This document shows, piece by piece, positions 17,033 through 25,601 of a stretch of DNA of 64,000 bases. Numbering within the stretch: position 1 is the first letter of the stretch; the number at the start of each line of letters is the position of its first letter. The DNA comes from Paraburkholderia caffeinilytica (lineage in GTDB: Bacteria > Pseudomonadota > Gammaproteobacteria > Burkholderiales > Burkholderiaceae). The notes below the pieces were generated by a model, which ran no database searches, was not told the origin of the DNA, and worked only from the letters and a program-made list of their open reading frames with translations. The position numbers and the translations under genes are program-made. The stretch is taken from NCBI RefSeq assembly GCF_003368325.1, contig NZ_CP031466.1:2356001-2420000 (forward strand), read 5' to 3'.

Positions 17033-17986
17033 ATGTTCCAGGTGAAAGTCACGCGACTGAAGCGCGAGGCGGACGGCATACTAGGCATCGAATTGCAGGC
17101 CTTGGACGGCGCGGCTCTCGCGCCGTTCGAGCCTGGTGCGCATATCGACGTCCATTTGGCCGACGGTCTCACGCGACAGTATTCGCTCTGCAACGACGCG
17201 TCAGAAACGGACCGTTACCGCCTGGGTGTCGGGCTTTCCGCCACTTCGCGCGGCGGTTCGCGGTACCTGCACACGTCGCTGCGCGAAGGCGATCTGCTCG
17301 AGATCAGCGCGCCTCGCACATTGTTCGGCCTGTCACGCGAGGCGGCATCGCACCGCTTCATCGCGGGTGGTATCGGCATCACGCCGATTCTTAGCATGAT
17401 CCGTTGGTGTGACCGTCATGCAGTACCGTGGCAGTTGCACTATTGCGTGCGGTCGCGAACGTGTGCGGCCTACCTCGAGGAATTGGAGGCTTTCGGAGGC
17501 AGTGTTCACGTACACGCCAACGACGAATCAGATAGCGGTGTGCCCGATATTCACGTGTTGATGGGCGACGTCAAACCCGGCGAACACGTCTATTGTTGTG
17601 GACCTGGCGGCCTGATGGATGCCGTGTCGCATCACGGCCAGCGGTGCGGAATACCGCGCGACAATCTGCATTTCGAGCGATTTACCGTGTCACCGGCACA
17701 GATCGCCGACAGTACCGGCAGGGCATTCACGGTCGTGCTTGCCAGGCTCGGGAAGCGCTGCGAGGTGAAAGCCGACGAGTCGATATTGGAGAGTCTCGAA
17801 CGTCATGGCGTCTGCCCTCCGTTTTCTTGCAGGGAAGGACTGTGCCGCAGTTGCGAGGTCGAGGTGCTGGCAGGGGAAGTCGAACACCACGACTACGTGC
17901 TGAGCGAAGAGGAGCAGACCTCGGGTAGATCGCTAATGATTTGTGTGTCTCGCGCGAAATCCGATGAACTTGTGATCGACATTTAG
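17033..17986 (+). CDS. VanB-type oxidoreductase for the Rieske oxygenase
   Basis: A 317-residue electron-transfer protein. The N-terminal flavin-binding barrel has TRQYSLCNDA (FMN site) and the NAD-binding domain GGIGITPILSMI. The C-terminal plant-type ferredoxin has the cluster motif PFSCREGLCRSCEV and a fourth cysteine in LMICVSRA. This FMN-NAD-[2Fe-2S] order is that of VanB/phthalate dioxygenase reductase. It begins one base after the oxygenase stop, so the two are co-translated. Confidence 0.92.
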   Translation: MFQVKVTRLKREADGILGIELQALDGAALAPFEPGAHIDVHLADGLTRQYSLCNDASETDRYRLGVGLSATSRGGSRYLHTSLREGDLLEISAPRTLFGLSREAASHRFIAGGIGITPILSMIRWCDRHAVPWQLHYCVRSRTCAAYLEELEAFGGSVHVHANDESDSGVPDIHVLMGDVKPGEHVYCCGPGGLMDAVSHHGQRCGIPRDNLHFERFTVSPAQIADSTGRAFTVVLARLGKRCEVKADESILESLERHGVCPPFSCREGLCRSCEVEVLAGEVEHHDYVLSEEEQTSGRSLMICVSRAKSDELVIDI

Positions 17987-18064
17987 TGCTCGCCATCTGA
18001 ATCGAAACGCTGAACGTTGCAGCCACTCGAAAATCTCTCGCGGCACACGACTTTCTGGTCGCGA

Positions 18065-18088
18065 TGCGATGCGGGGCACCGCATCGCA
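18065..18088 (+). terminator. Strong hairpin without T-run
   Basis: TGCGATGCGG (18065-18074) and CCGCATCGCA (18079-18088) form a perfect 10-bp stem around GGCA, 80 bases after the reductase gene. There is no downstream T-run, so it may be an RNA-stabilising 3' end or a factor-dependent terminator. Nothing else recognisable lies between 17987 and 18291. Confidence 0.45.
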
Positions 18089-18291
18089 GCGCACCGACTC
18101 GCCTTCGGCACCTGGCTGCCGGCGATACAACAGGAAGGGCCCATGCCATAAGTCCCTTGTCTTCGTTTAGCCCATCCGTTGGATATCGCGCCTTGAGGGT
18201 GCCCCCTAGACTGGTCTCGTCCCGGGTGGTCCGGGGTGCATTGGGTCGCATGTCGCCCAATGCTTCACGTATGTCGACTGAGGCCCATACC

Positions 18292-18801
18292 ATGTCAGAA
18301 ATCCGACTCTTCGCATCGCACAACGACTACTACAGCTCGCAAACCGAGGCGGGCGACCGCAAGATTCTTCGCCGCTATGGCTGGTGCGTGGCGGCCAGCG
18401 TGCTGTGGACGAAAAACGCGCTCGACCCTGCTGTCGCACCCAAGGACTCCAATCCGGACAAGCTGCGCACAGGCATCTTGCAAGTGAAGTATCGCTGGAA
18501 CGTGGGAACCGAACGGGAGGCAACGCTGAACCTCCTGCAGCAGGCAGAACTGCAGGGTGCTCAGGTAGGCGATCAGGTGTCGCTTACGGCATTGTTCGGA
18601 ATCGTCTTCGCCACACCGGGGGTGTACCTGATCGCCAACGATACCCACATGATGGCGGTGGACACGCGGGCCGGCCGGCTGCACTTCTACGACATCGAGG
18701 AGGGTCTGTTCCAGTATGCCAGCACGGCTGAATTGGGCCAGGGCATAAGCGCACGCTATCAGGATCCGCGTTGGGACGTGTACAGCGTCGCGCATCATTG
18801 A
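18292..18801 (+). CDS. Putative C58 (YopT/AvrPphB-like) cysteine protease
   Basis: A 169-residue cytosolic-type protein starting at ATG 18292. The pattern GWCVAASVLW (Cys32, Trp39), a hydrophobic strand ending in NDTHMMAVD (His119) and LHFYDIEEG (Asp134) match the Cys, His and Asp signature of clan-CA family C58. The His-to-Asp distance is 15 residues, as in AvrPphB. The segment between Cys and His is shorter than in known effectors. No signal peptide or chaperone gene is visible. It stands alone between the oxygenase operon and a transporter. The fold is inferred from motifs only; another papain-like family is possible. Confidence 0.55.
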   Translation: MSEIRLFASHNDYYSSQTEAGDRKILRRYGWCVAASVLWTKNALDPAVAPKDSNPDKLRTGILQVKYRWNVGTEREATLNLLQQAELQGAQVGDQVSLTALFGIVFATPGVYLIANDTHMMAVDTRAGRLHFYDIEEGLFQYASTAELGQGISARYQDPRWDVYSVAHH

Positions 18802-19278
18802 GCCGCCGGGAAACTTAAGCGGCCCTCACCTTTGGACCGGCATCCGCATTTGCCTCGAACTTTTGCGGCTTATGCACGATCCGGGAGCGTGCGAATAACT
18901 GCTGTCAGCGCGCGGAACTGTCGTTAAGGTGCCACGCGTTCGAGCGACCGGATCGGGCCGAGATCGGGTGCATTTCTTTGAACTGCACCTCGATTGCATA
19001 TCCGAGTTGAGACTTGATAATCGCGAGATCATCGCCGCGCATCCGGCATTTCCTGAGGAATTGCGCGGCGTCGCGCTAAGGGGCGGTCGCTGCATATCTC
19101 AGCAGAGATCTCCGCCGTTAGCCGTCCCTTTCTATCGGGACATCTCGACGAGTCCTCGTGACGAGCAAGCTGCCGAATTGGCGATCACGCTGTTTGCTTT
19201 TCGTTGTCATCACCACACGGATTGGTTTGGTCAACTCAAGCCAATACAACGGCCGCAATGACTCGGCCAAAAGAAGAT
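18802..19278. other. Intergenic region, no supported gene
   Basis: The convergent gap between the C58-like gene and the DMT transporter holds short frames on both strands (18929-19261 plus, 18826-19095 minus). They lack Shine-Dalgarno sites and protein-like composition. I see no RNA, repeat or insertion sequence. Confidence 0.4.
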
Positions 19279-20220
19279 CTACGTCTTTTCGATGCTGGCG
19301 GACCGTTGGCGTTTGAGGACGACGACAGCGACTCCTCCCAGGATTGCCGCAGACGCCAGCAGGATTCTTGGCGTGAGACTCTCGCCAAGGAAAACGGTAG
19401 CGCCTATGGCGGCGATCACCGGCACGCTCAGTTGCACCGTTGCAGCATTAGCGACTTTCAATTGTGGCAATGTGGCGTACCAGAGGGCGTAACCGATGCC
19501 GGACGTGACGGCCCCGGAGGCAATCGCGTACGCAAGGCCTGGCCAATCGAGCGCCGCATGCATGTGCGCGATTGCGCTGAGCGCCGCGGCGAAAGGCACC
19601 GCGCGCATAAAGTTGCCGGCTGTCTCCATCGTCGGATTTTTTGCGCCTTTGCCGCGCAGCGAATAGACGCCCCAGGCTATGCCGGCGGCAAGCATAAGGG
19701 CCGCCCCTCCTGGCGGCGGTGCAGAAAGACCGGGAAGCAATAGTCCGACGAGTCCCGCCAGCGCACAAACGAAGCCAATCCATTGCAGCCCGGATAATCT
19801 CTCGCCGATGTGTATGCCATATCCGATCATGGTGGCTTGAACCGCAGCGAAGAGCAGCAAAGCTCCTGTGGATGCGGGCAGGCTGAGATAGGCAAACGAG
19901 AAGCCAGCAGCGTAGACGAAAAGAGCCAGCGCGGACAGCCAATTACCGGCGTGCCGAACTCGCCTTCCCTGCCCCCACACTACGAGCGACAGCACAACGG
20001 CGCCGGACACGATGCGAATCGACGTAAAAGTCACCGCGTCGATTCCGGTGCCCCGTAGGGCAACGCGGCACAGTAGCGAGTTCGCCGCAAAGGCCACCAT
20101 GGACAGTACCGTCAGCACGACGACACGAGCGGAAGACACGGCAAGAGCCCTCTTTCGAGAATAGTTGCGGTACCGGTACCAAGATACCTCACAAAGAATC
20201 AGTGCGGCTGTCCATTCCAT
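19279..20220 (-). CDS. DMT-superfamily exporter (EamA domains)
   Basis: Up to 313 residues with about ten membrane helices arranged as two EamA repeats (FAANSLLCRVALRGTG opening repeat 1, AAGIAWGVYSLRGKGAK opening repeat 2). The last helix ends in ILGGVAVVVLKRQR. Such proteins export amino acids or other metabolites, or import nucleotide sugars. The start is doubtful: ATG 20220 adds a poorly conserved leader, while GTG 20139 has AAAGAGGG upstream and begins just before the first helix. No operon partner. Confidence 0.85.
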   Translation of the reverse strand: MEWTAALILCEVSWYRYRNYSRKRALAVSSARVVVLTVLSMVAFAANSLLCRVALRGTGIDAVTFTSIRIVSGAVVLSLVVWGQGRRVRHAGNWLSALALFVYAAGFSFAYLSLPASTGALLLFAAVQATMIGYGIHIGERLSGLQWIGFVCALAGLVGLLLPGLSAPPPGGAALMLAAGIAWGVYSLRGKGAKNPTMETAGNFMRAVPFAAALSAIAHMHAALDWPGLAYAIASGAVTSGIGYALWYATLPQLKVANAATVQLSVPVIAAIGATVFLGESLTPRILLASAAILGGVAVVVLKRQRSASIEKT

Positions 20221-20411
20221 CCCGGTCGCGAAGAGCCGTCAATGCTTCGATATGCCCGCAGTCCGCTTAGGGTCGTTGGACCGTTCTGGACGCTCGCCAG
20301 TGACGACTGGATCGACAGTCTGACGTGTGCGGTGTTGGCGCATTTTCCCGGCATCTGTTGCGCCGTGCGCCTTATCGGATACACCCGGACACGATACCCG
20401 CATCCCCCCGT

Positions 20412-20564
20412 TCATAGGATGTCTTCACCCAATGCCGATCGGTCGGGCTTCGCGTAGTCGCGCCCGCTGCTCTCGTCCTTGCACGCCCGAAGCCACGCCA
20501 CGACGAGCACGCCGAGACAGGCGCCTAAAGACGTTCCAATTGCCAGGCCAAGCAAAAATTCCAT
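20412..20564 (-). CDS. Small single-pass membrane protein (50 residues)
   Basis: ATG 20564 is preceded by GGGAGAAG. The product begins with a hydrophobic helix (MEFLLGLAIGTSLGACLGVL) and ends in a charged tail with no known motif. A longer frame to 20789 in the same phase reads unlikely sequence, so I keep the short start. Function unknown. Confidence 0.5.
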   Translation of the reverse strand: MEFLLGLAIGTSLGACLGVLVVAWLRACKDESSGRDYAKPDRSALGEDIL

Positions 20565-21075
20565 CGCTTCTCCCAATTTTGTGCAATTGCAAAAACTGTG
20601 CGCGAGCGTGCGTGGGTGGGTATGCCACGGAGCGAGCGCGAGAAGCAGGTTGTTGCGCTGCGCAAGCTTAGCCTTCGGCAAACCGTCGAGCGCCAGGTTA
20701 CGGTTGGCCTTTACATGGATGCGCCGCCACGCGACTCGCCGCGCCAGAAGCTCATAGGATCGTCTGCGTGCATCGTAGACTGGCAGCATGAGACAGAGGC
20801 GTCTCGTGATCGCTTTTCCAGTCGTGGCCAGCGGGCATCGAAGCCCGTGATTTCATTCTTGTACACTTCGACCCTGCCGCGAAGTAGGAAGGTTCGCGGA
20901 AAACGATGGGGAATGACCCGCAAACGTTTTTGGCCGGGGCCGCTACCAACGCCGCCTCGAGGCACCGAGGCACCGAGGCACGTAATCATTCTTCCTGTCG
21001 CTTGCCGTAGCTATGCAGCCGCGAATTCGGATAAAACGAGTCTCGATAGTGGCGCCAGCCATAACATCAGGATGA
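20565..21075. other. Intergenic region with an 8-bp triple repeat
   Basis: About 510 bases without a convincing gene. A plus-strand frame at 20598-21086 has poor composition. Three exact tandem copies of CGAGGCAC occupy 20958-20981. Nothing else stands out. Confidence 0.4.
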
Positions 21076-21426
21076 CTACCTTATAAACGTGCAGGTTCGA
21101 GACGAGTGCGCAGTCCAGTTTTTGTCGTCGCCCTGCCACGTGCACCTGAGGTCGGTAAAGGAAATGATTTTGCCATCCGGCAGCGTACCCGTGACGGTGT
21201 ACTGCGGCACCCACCTGGGCCCTACCCGCTCGGATTTTTGCGGGCCGACCCAAGAACCCCCGACCTGGATTGCCCGACATGTCGCGTGTATGGCCACCAG
21301 GTTTCGTTCCGGATCTCCATCAACAGCGATTGCTTCGACCGTACAGCGGCCGCTACTCGTTCCGTACGTCCTATCCGGATTGGGATGATAGACGCTTACG
21401 TTTGTCAGGTTATAGGTCAGATTCAT
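21076..21426 (-). CDS. Hypothetical cysteine-containing protein
   Basis: A 116-residue protein starting at ATG 21426 with AAGGTGAG upstream; the frame is open to 21591 but the extra residues look random. The product is beta-rich, with four cysteines spaced for two disulphides (GRCTVEAIA, IHATCRAIQ, TDLRCTWQG, SRTCTFIR). It has no obvious signal peptide. I do not recognise the family. It lies beside decayed sequence, so it may be part of an accessory insertion. Confidence 0.5.
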   Translation of the reverse strand: MNLTYNLTNVSVYHPNPDRTYGTSSGRCTVEAIAVDGDPERNLVAIHATCRAIQVGGSWVGPQKSERVGPRWVPQYTVTGTLPDGKIISFTDLRCTWQGDDKNWTAHSSRTCTFIR

Positions 21427-22240
21427 ATGCTCACCTTGGTTCGATTGTATTTTGCGCCGGTCGGCTCTACGCTCGGCGTTGATGGTAAGAATATGCAGAC
21501 CCGCTCTACTACTAAATAGTCCCGTCGTTACAACAGATACCCGTGCCATCGGACATGTGCCGATCTGCGTCACCAGCGGCGACGATTGCAATATTTGAGC
21601 GGGATGGGACTGCAGAAACGACTAGAAGGAACGCTTCGGGCCCCTGGGCATCTTCGCGGACTCAACTATTCGGCATGATGTGAAGGGTCCATGAGATCCT
21701 TGCGCTTGATTTGCTCACTTTGCGTGAACATAGCGAGTGCGGACCGTGACGTTTGAACTGCTTTCCAACCTTCGAGCTTGCAGGCCGAGTGGAGAGAGTC
21801 GAACTACGAAGCAACGTCTATTAGACAAACCGCTTATCGATGGCTTACCTATAAAGCGGTCAGGATGTTGCCTCCTGTAGCGTGTGGGTCCGGGAATCAC
21901 CGCTGACGGAGCTACTCGACACGGCTTCCATCTGGGAAATAGAGTTCGCCTACAGCGCGCTTTCAATGTGGCCGGATGACGTCGAGCAAGGTCTTCGACC
22001 TGGGCAAGGCGATGATCCGAAATATTGCGTTCACCTGTGTGAAACCGATGATGGGTTGTCTCTCGTTCGTTGGATCCGGAATCCTGAGATTGATCATCGT
22101 GGCAATCTCAGACAGGAACCAGACGTGTCGGACGATGCAATCAGTCGTTTCTAGCGACTCGACGGCTTGTGAACCCATCTCGTATTGGAGCCATGCCGAC
22201 TGTCGCTTGCGGTCGCCGCAACTGCGGCGCCGGTGACTCA
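21427..22240. other. Decayed intergenic region
   Basis: About 800 bases with only short mixed frames on both strands (for example 21882-22154 plus). Composition is lower in GC than the neighbours. Just to the right lies a membrane-protein remnant, so this looks like eroded sequence. I could not identify any other gene in it. Confidence 0.4.
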
Positions 22241-22396
22241 TTTCGTCGGCACTCTGGACCGCCGGTCAGCGGCGACCCGCTGACGGTGCTCGCGGGCTTC
22301 ATGCGTGAGCCTTTCCCGCGCTTCATGCTGCTGGTTACGATCGCGAAAGCAGGCCGGTATATGTTGCTCACCGCAGTGATCCTGCAATTCATGTAA
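22241..22396 (+). pseudogene. 3' remnant of a YqaA/SNARE-associated membrane protein gene
   Basis: The frame ending at 22396 encodes PPVSGDPLTVLAGFMR and FPRFMLLVTIAKAGRYMLL, which match the conserved end of YqaA-type (DedA-related) membrane proteins (Pro-x-x-Gly-Asp-Pro-Leu, then Pro-Phe-x-Arg-Phe). The first two thirds of the protein are missing and the upstream bases do not encode them in any frame. It is a non-functional fragment. Confidence 0.55.
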
Positions 22397-22673
22397 CCCA
22401 CAGGCGAGCAGGTGTATTTCCCGTTACTCTCGCATCGCGTTCCGGCTCAGGCTAGGACGATCCTTTCATTTGTCCCGATCCGCGCTGCCACGACGCCGAA
22501 ACCCCGGCGCCGCGCTCGACTCAGTCTTTCATAAACATTTTTCGGCAACTGTCGCGCACACGCGCGGGGCAATCCTGTCCAGATCCGGGAAAGCGCGCGC
22601 ACATAGTGTGCAACAGAATTTTTCGCTAATCAGGACACCAAAAACAACATATCTACGCACCTACAGGGGCACG

Positions 22674-22691
22674 TTTCGAAATTGTTCGAAA
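22674..22691. promoter_or_regulatory. Palindromic operator-like site TTTCGAA-N4-TTCGAAA
   Basis: Perfect 7-bp arms around ATTG, 178 bases upstream of the DUF4198 gene and the only such palindrome in the 470-base region before the five-gene locus. No regulator gene is adjacent. It could be the binding site of a dimeric repressor for the locus. Confidence 0.4.
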
Positions 22692-22868
22692 AATGCGGGT
22701 GCTGTAATTCATCTGTCGTTTTTATCGAGGTTGATTGAAAGAACGACACCCCTCATCAAACGGATAGCGCCATCGGTTGCGTGGCGTGGATTGCAGACTG
22801 GCGTAACGAAGGTCGCCCGGATTGTTCGAGCCGTCCTTTGCACGTCATCGAACAACGGAGAATCTTCA

Positions 22869-23645
22869 ATGAAGCTGGCCGTCTCTACTCTCGCCCTCGC
22901 CACCGCGTCGATGCTCTGCGCCGCAGGTGCTAGCGCGCATCAGATCTGGTTCGAGCAATCGCCCAACAAGACGATGACGTTCTACTACGGCGAGTTCGAC
23001 AAGAACATGCTTGAAGTCACGCCGGGCGGCATGGACCGCTTCAAGGCGCTCGCCGGCCAGTCGATCTCGGAGTCGGGCGCGAAGCCCCTGGATATGAAAC
23101 TGCAACGCGCGAGCTTTTCGGTAGCAGAGAAGCCGGGTAAGGGTGACTCCTTCATCGCGGTGGACCACAAGTATCCGATCTTCAAGGTTCACGACGAAGG
23201 CACCACCGTCGATACCTACTGGACCCCGGCTACGCGCTGGGTCGGCGACTTCAGCGCGCGCCAGCCGGAACTCGAACTCGATATCGTGCCGACCGGCGTG
23301 GTCAAGGGCAACGTCGCGCAGTTCCAGGTGTTCTATCAGAAGGAACCGCTGACGAACAAGCCGGTGACGTTGTCGTCGTGGTCGGGATGGGACTATCTCG
23401 GCACCACGGACGGAGAAGGCAAGGTGTCCTTCCCGTTGCCCTGGAAGGGCACCTATGTTCTCGGCATCGAGTATCGAGACCGTACGCCGGGTGAGCGGGT
23501 GAACACCGAAGGCGTCACGGAGAAATACGCGATCCGCAGTTTCAGTTCGACGCTTTCCTTTTACCAGGCAGCCGGCGCCGAGCCTATGCATCGCGCTCCG
23601 TCCACGCTACCGGCATCAGAAATCGCGCGTCTGAACGCGAAGTAA
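22869..23645 (+). CDS. Periplasmic DUF4198-family protein
   Basis: 258 residues with a signal peptide ending in GASAHQIW, so the mature protein begins with a His as in many metal-binding DUF4198 proteins. The sequence has a DUF4198-like layout: an N-terminal YYGEFDKNM region, then a C-terminal beta-sandwich with PVTLSSWSGWDYLGTTDGEG. GGAG before ATG 22869 fixes the start; the upstream extension of the frame is non-coding. Members are linked to nickel/cobalt uptake systems. It is the first gene of a five-gene locus with a HupE/UreJ permease, which fits a metal role. Confidence 0.82.
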   Translation: MKLAVSTLALATASMLCAAGASAHQIWFEQSPNKTMTFYYGEFDKNMLEVTPGGMDRFKALAGQSISESGAKPLDMKLQRASFSVAEKPGKGDSFIAVDHKYPIFKVHDEGTTVDTYWTPATRWVGDFSARQPELELDIVPTGVVKGNVAQFQVFYQKEPLTNKPVTLSSWSGWDYLGTTDGEGKVSFPLPWKGTYVLGIEYRDRTPGERVNTEGVTEKYAIRSFSSTLSFYQAAGAEPMHRAPSTLPASEIARLNAK

Positions 23646-23746
23646 AAAAACGCCGCACGGCGCCGCCTTGTTGCTTCGTATGCGGCGCGTTCCAAAACGC
23701 GAACGCCGTCACACCGATTTCAACCGATATCCGACAAGGAGCATCG

Positions 23747-24127
23747 ATGAACTATCTCGCTCGTATCCTGGCCGTCACGGCTGCCGCATTCATGGTCAAT
23801 CAGGCGGGCGCGCATGGCGTTCCGCTTCCGCAGCATGGCGGAATCATGGACGACGCCGGACTCGTCGCCGTCGAAATGGTAGCGAAGAACCGCACCGTCG
23901 AACTGTTCGTCACTGACGATGACGCTCCGGTCGACGCACGCAACATCAAGGGCGTGCTGACCGTCACGTCCGCTACTGGCACGAAGAAGGAAACACCGAT
24001 CGCCGCCGTCTCCGGCAACCAGCTTCGTTCAAAGGATGTTGACGTGCCACCTGGCTCGCGCGTCACCGCGTTGCTGACGATGGCAGACGGTACGACCAAG
24101 GTGAGCGCACGGTTCAAGGTTCAGTGA
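23747..24127 (+). CDS. Small periplasmic protein of the DUF4198/HupE locus
   Basis: 126 residues with a signal peptide ending in NQAGA, then HGVPLPQHGGIMDDAG. The rest is a small beta-rich domain (VELFVTDDDAPVDARNIKG and TALLTMADGTTKVSARFKV). The His-rich mature N terminus suggests metal binding. AAGGAG precedes the ATG. Similar small proteins occur beside cation-efflux and uptake genes. It sits 101 bases after the DUF4198 gene in the same direction. Confidence 0.75.
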   Translation: MNYLARILAVTAAAFMVNQAGAHGVPLPQHGGIMDDAGLVAVEMVAKNRTVELFVTDDDAPVDARNIKGVLTVTSATGTKKETPIAAVSGNQLRSKDVDVPPGSRVTALLTMADGTTKVSARFKVQ

Positions 24128-24210
24128 AGCTGTGCGCATTCTGCCGGCGACAAATCGGCTGCCGGGCGGTGCAAACCTTTTCTTCAACGTCTTTCGCAAA
24201 GGAACAGCGG

Positions 24211-24942
24211 ATGAGTCGCATCTGCAAGCTCTGTCGCGCCTGGTTGGTCTCGCTCGCATACGGCAGCCCGCTGATGTTGCTGCTGCTCGCCGGCACTACG
24301 GCGCTCGCATACGCACACGGTGTCTCAGATGACGACAAGTCGTTCATCGAAGGAAGTGCGGGTATCAATCTCATTCCGTACATCTACCTCGGTGCAAAAC
24401 ACATGGTCACAGGCTACGACCATCTGCTGTTTCTGTTCGGCGTGATCTTCTTCCTTTACCGGCTCAAGGACGTCGGGCGCTATGTCACGTTGTTCGCCGT
24501 CGGGCACAGCACGACCTTGCTGTTCGGCGTGATCGCGAATGTGCATGCGAATCCGTACCTGATTGACGCGGTGATCGGACTGTCGGTGGTCTACAAGGCA
24601 CTCGATAACCTTGGTGCGTACAAAAAGATGCTGGGTTTCGAGCCGAATCCGAGACTTGCCGTGCTGATTTTCGGTTTTTTTCACGGCTTCGGGCTGGCAA
24701 CGAAACTTCAGGAGATGGCCATTTCGCGCAACGGCATGGTGCCGAACATCATCGCGTTCAACGTCGGCGTCGAGATCGGCCAGTTGATCGCGCTCAGCAT
24801 GATCCTGATCGCGATGACGTACTGGCGTCGTTCGCCGGGCTTTCAGCGCCACGCGCTGCTCGCAAACGCGGTACTGATGACCGCGGGCTTCGTACTCGTC
24901 GGCTTTCAGCTCTCCGGCTATTTCTTTCCCACGGTGACATGA
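24211..24942 (+). CDS. HupE/UreJ-type membrane permease
   Basis: 243 residues with about seven membrane helices. The signature MVTGYDHLLFLFGVIFFL (Gly-x-Asp-His) and the second histidine motif FAVGHSTTLLFG, then FGFFHGFGLA, mark the HupE/UreJ_2 family of nickel/cobalt transporters. ATG 24211 follows AAAGGA; the earlier ATG 24124 overlaps the previous gene. The first helix ends in AYAHGVSDDD, possibly a cleaved signal peptide with a His-first mature end, like its two neighbours. It is probably the membrane core of the locus. Confidence 0.85.
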   Translation: MSRICKLCRAWLVSLAYGSPLMLLLLAGTTALAYAHGVSDDDKSFIEGSAGINLIPYIYLGAKHMVTGYDHLLFLFGVIFFLYRLKDVGRYVTLFAVGHSTTLLFGVIANVHANPYLIDAVIGLSVVYKALDNLGAYKKMLGFEPNPRLAVLIFGFFHGFGLATKLQEMAISRNGMVPNIIAFNVGVEIGQLIALSMILIAMTYWRRSPGFQRHALLANAVLMTAGFVLVGFQLSGYFFPTVT

Positions 24943-24943
24943 C

Positions 24944-25531
24944 ATGAGCACACACGAAGTATCGAATCAAAGCCTGATGAGAGCCACGTCCAGTGCGGCG
25001 ATCGCAGCGCTGGTAATTCTCGCGCTGTTCGTTCTGCCTGCCGAGCGAGGCATCGATATCACCGGAATCGGCGGTGTGCTCGGATTGACGAAGATGGGCA
25101 TGAAGAGTCCGTCCGCTGAGCCGATTTCGGGAGTGGCGCCCGCGCAGACAGCGGGCGATCTGCCGACCCCGAATCGGCTGTCGATTGCGCAAGCCACGCC
25201 GTATCGCAGTGACGAGATGGAACTCGTCTTGCCGCCGAACGCGGGTGCCGAGATCAAGGCACAGATGAAGAAGGGCGATCACTACATCTTCCAGTGGTCA
25301 GCAACGGGCGGGCCGGTCAACGTCGATATGCACGGCGAACGGCCGCACGCGGGCAAGGCCTTCACCAGCTACTGGAAAGCTGTCGATCAGACGTCGGCGC
25401 AAGGTTCGTTCACAGCGCCGTTCGACGGCACGCATGGCTGGTACTGGCGCAATCGCGGTGATGAAACCGTGACGATCAAAGTGAAGACCAGTGGTTTCTA
25501 CGAAAAGCTGTTTCGCCCCGACGGGCATTGA
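24944..25531 (+). CDS. Membrane-anchored periplasmic protein
   Basis: 195 residues, one N-terminal membrane helix (about residues 13-32) and a periplasmic domain with KKGDHYIFQWSATGGPVNVD and DGTHGWYWRNRGDETVTIKV, which read like beta-strands of a small ligand-binding domain. It starts one base after the HupE stop, so it is co-translated and probably works with it. Similar proteins are named only as transmembrane anchor proteins. No enzyme motif seen. Confidence 0.75.
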   Translation: MSTHEVSNQSLMRATSSAAIAALVILALFVLPAERGIDITGIGGVLGLTKMGMKSPSAEPISGVAPAQTAGDLPTPNRLSIAQATPYRSDEMELVLPPNAGAEIKAQMKKGDHYIFQWSATGGPVNVDMHGERPHAGKAFTSYWKAVDQTSAQGSFTAPFDGTHGWYWRNRGDETVTIKVKTSGFYEKLFRPDGH

Positions 25532-25601
25532 ACGGGTGTCGGGTCGAAAGCGCCCGCCACTTTCCTGAACGCTATGCCCTATCTCAGACAAGGGTGATCA
25601 A

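Noticed and set aside
18929..19261. A 110-codon frame after the C58-like gene
   Set aside because: No start signal, poor composition, no family.
20598..21086. A 162-codon frame on the plus strand
   Set aside because: Runs over an 8-bp triple repeat, rich in Arg and Ser, with no supported start.
21780..21850. A stretch with GAGTCGAACTACG resembling a tRNA T-arm
   Set aside because: No cloverleaf can be drawn and no acceptor stem or CCA is present.
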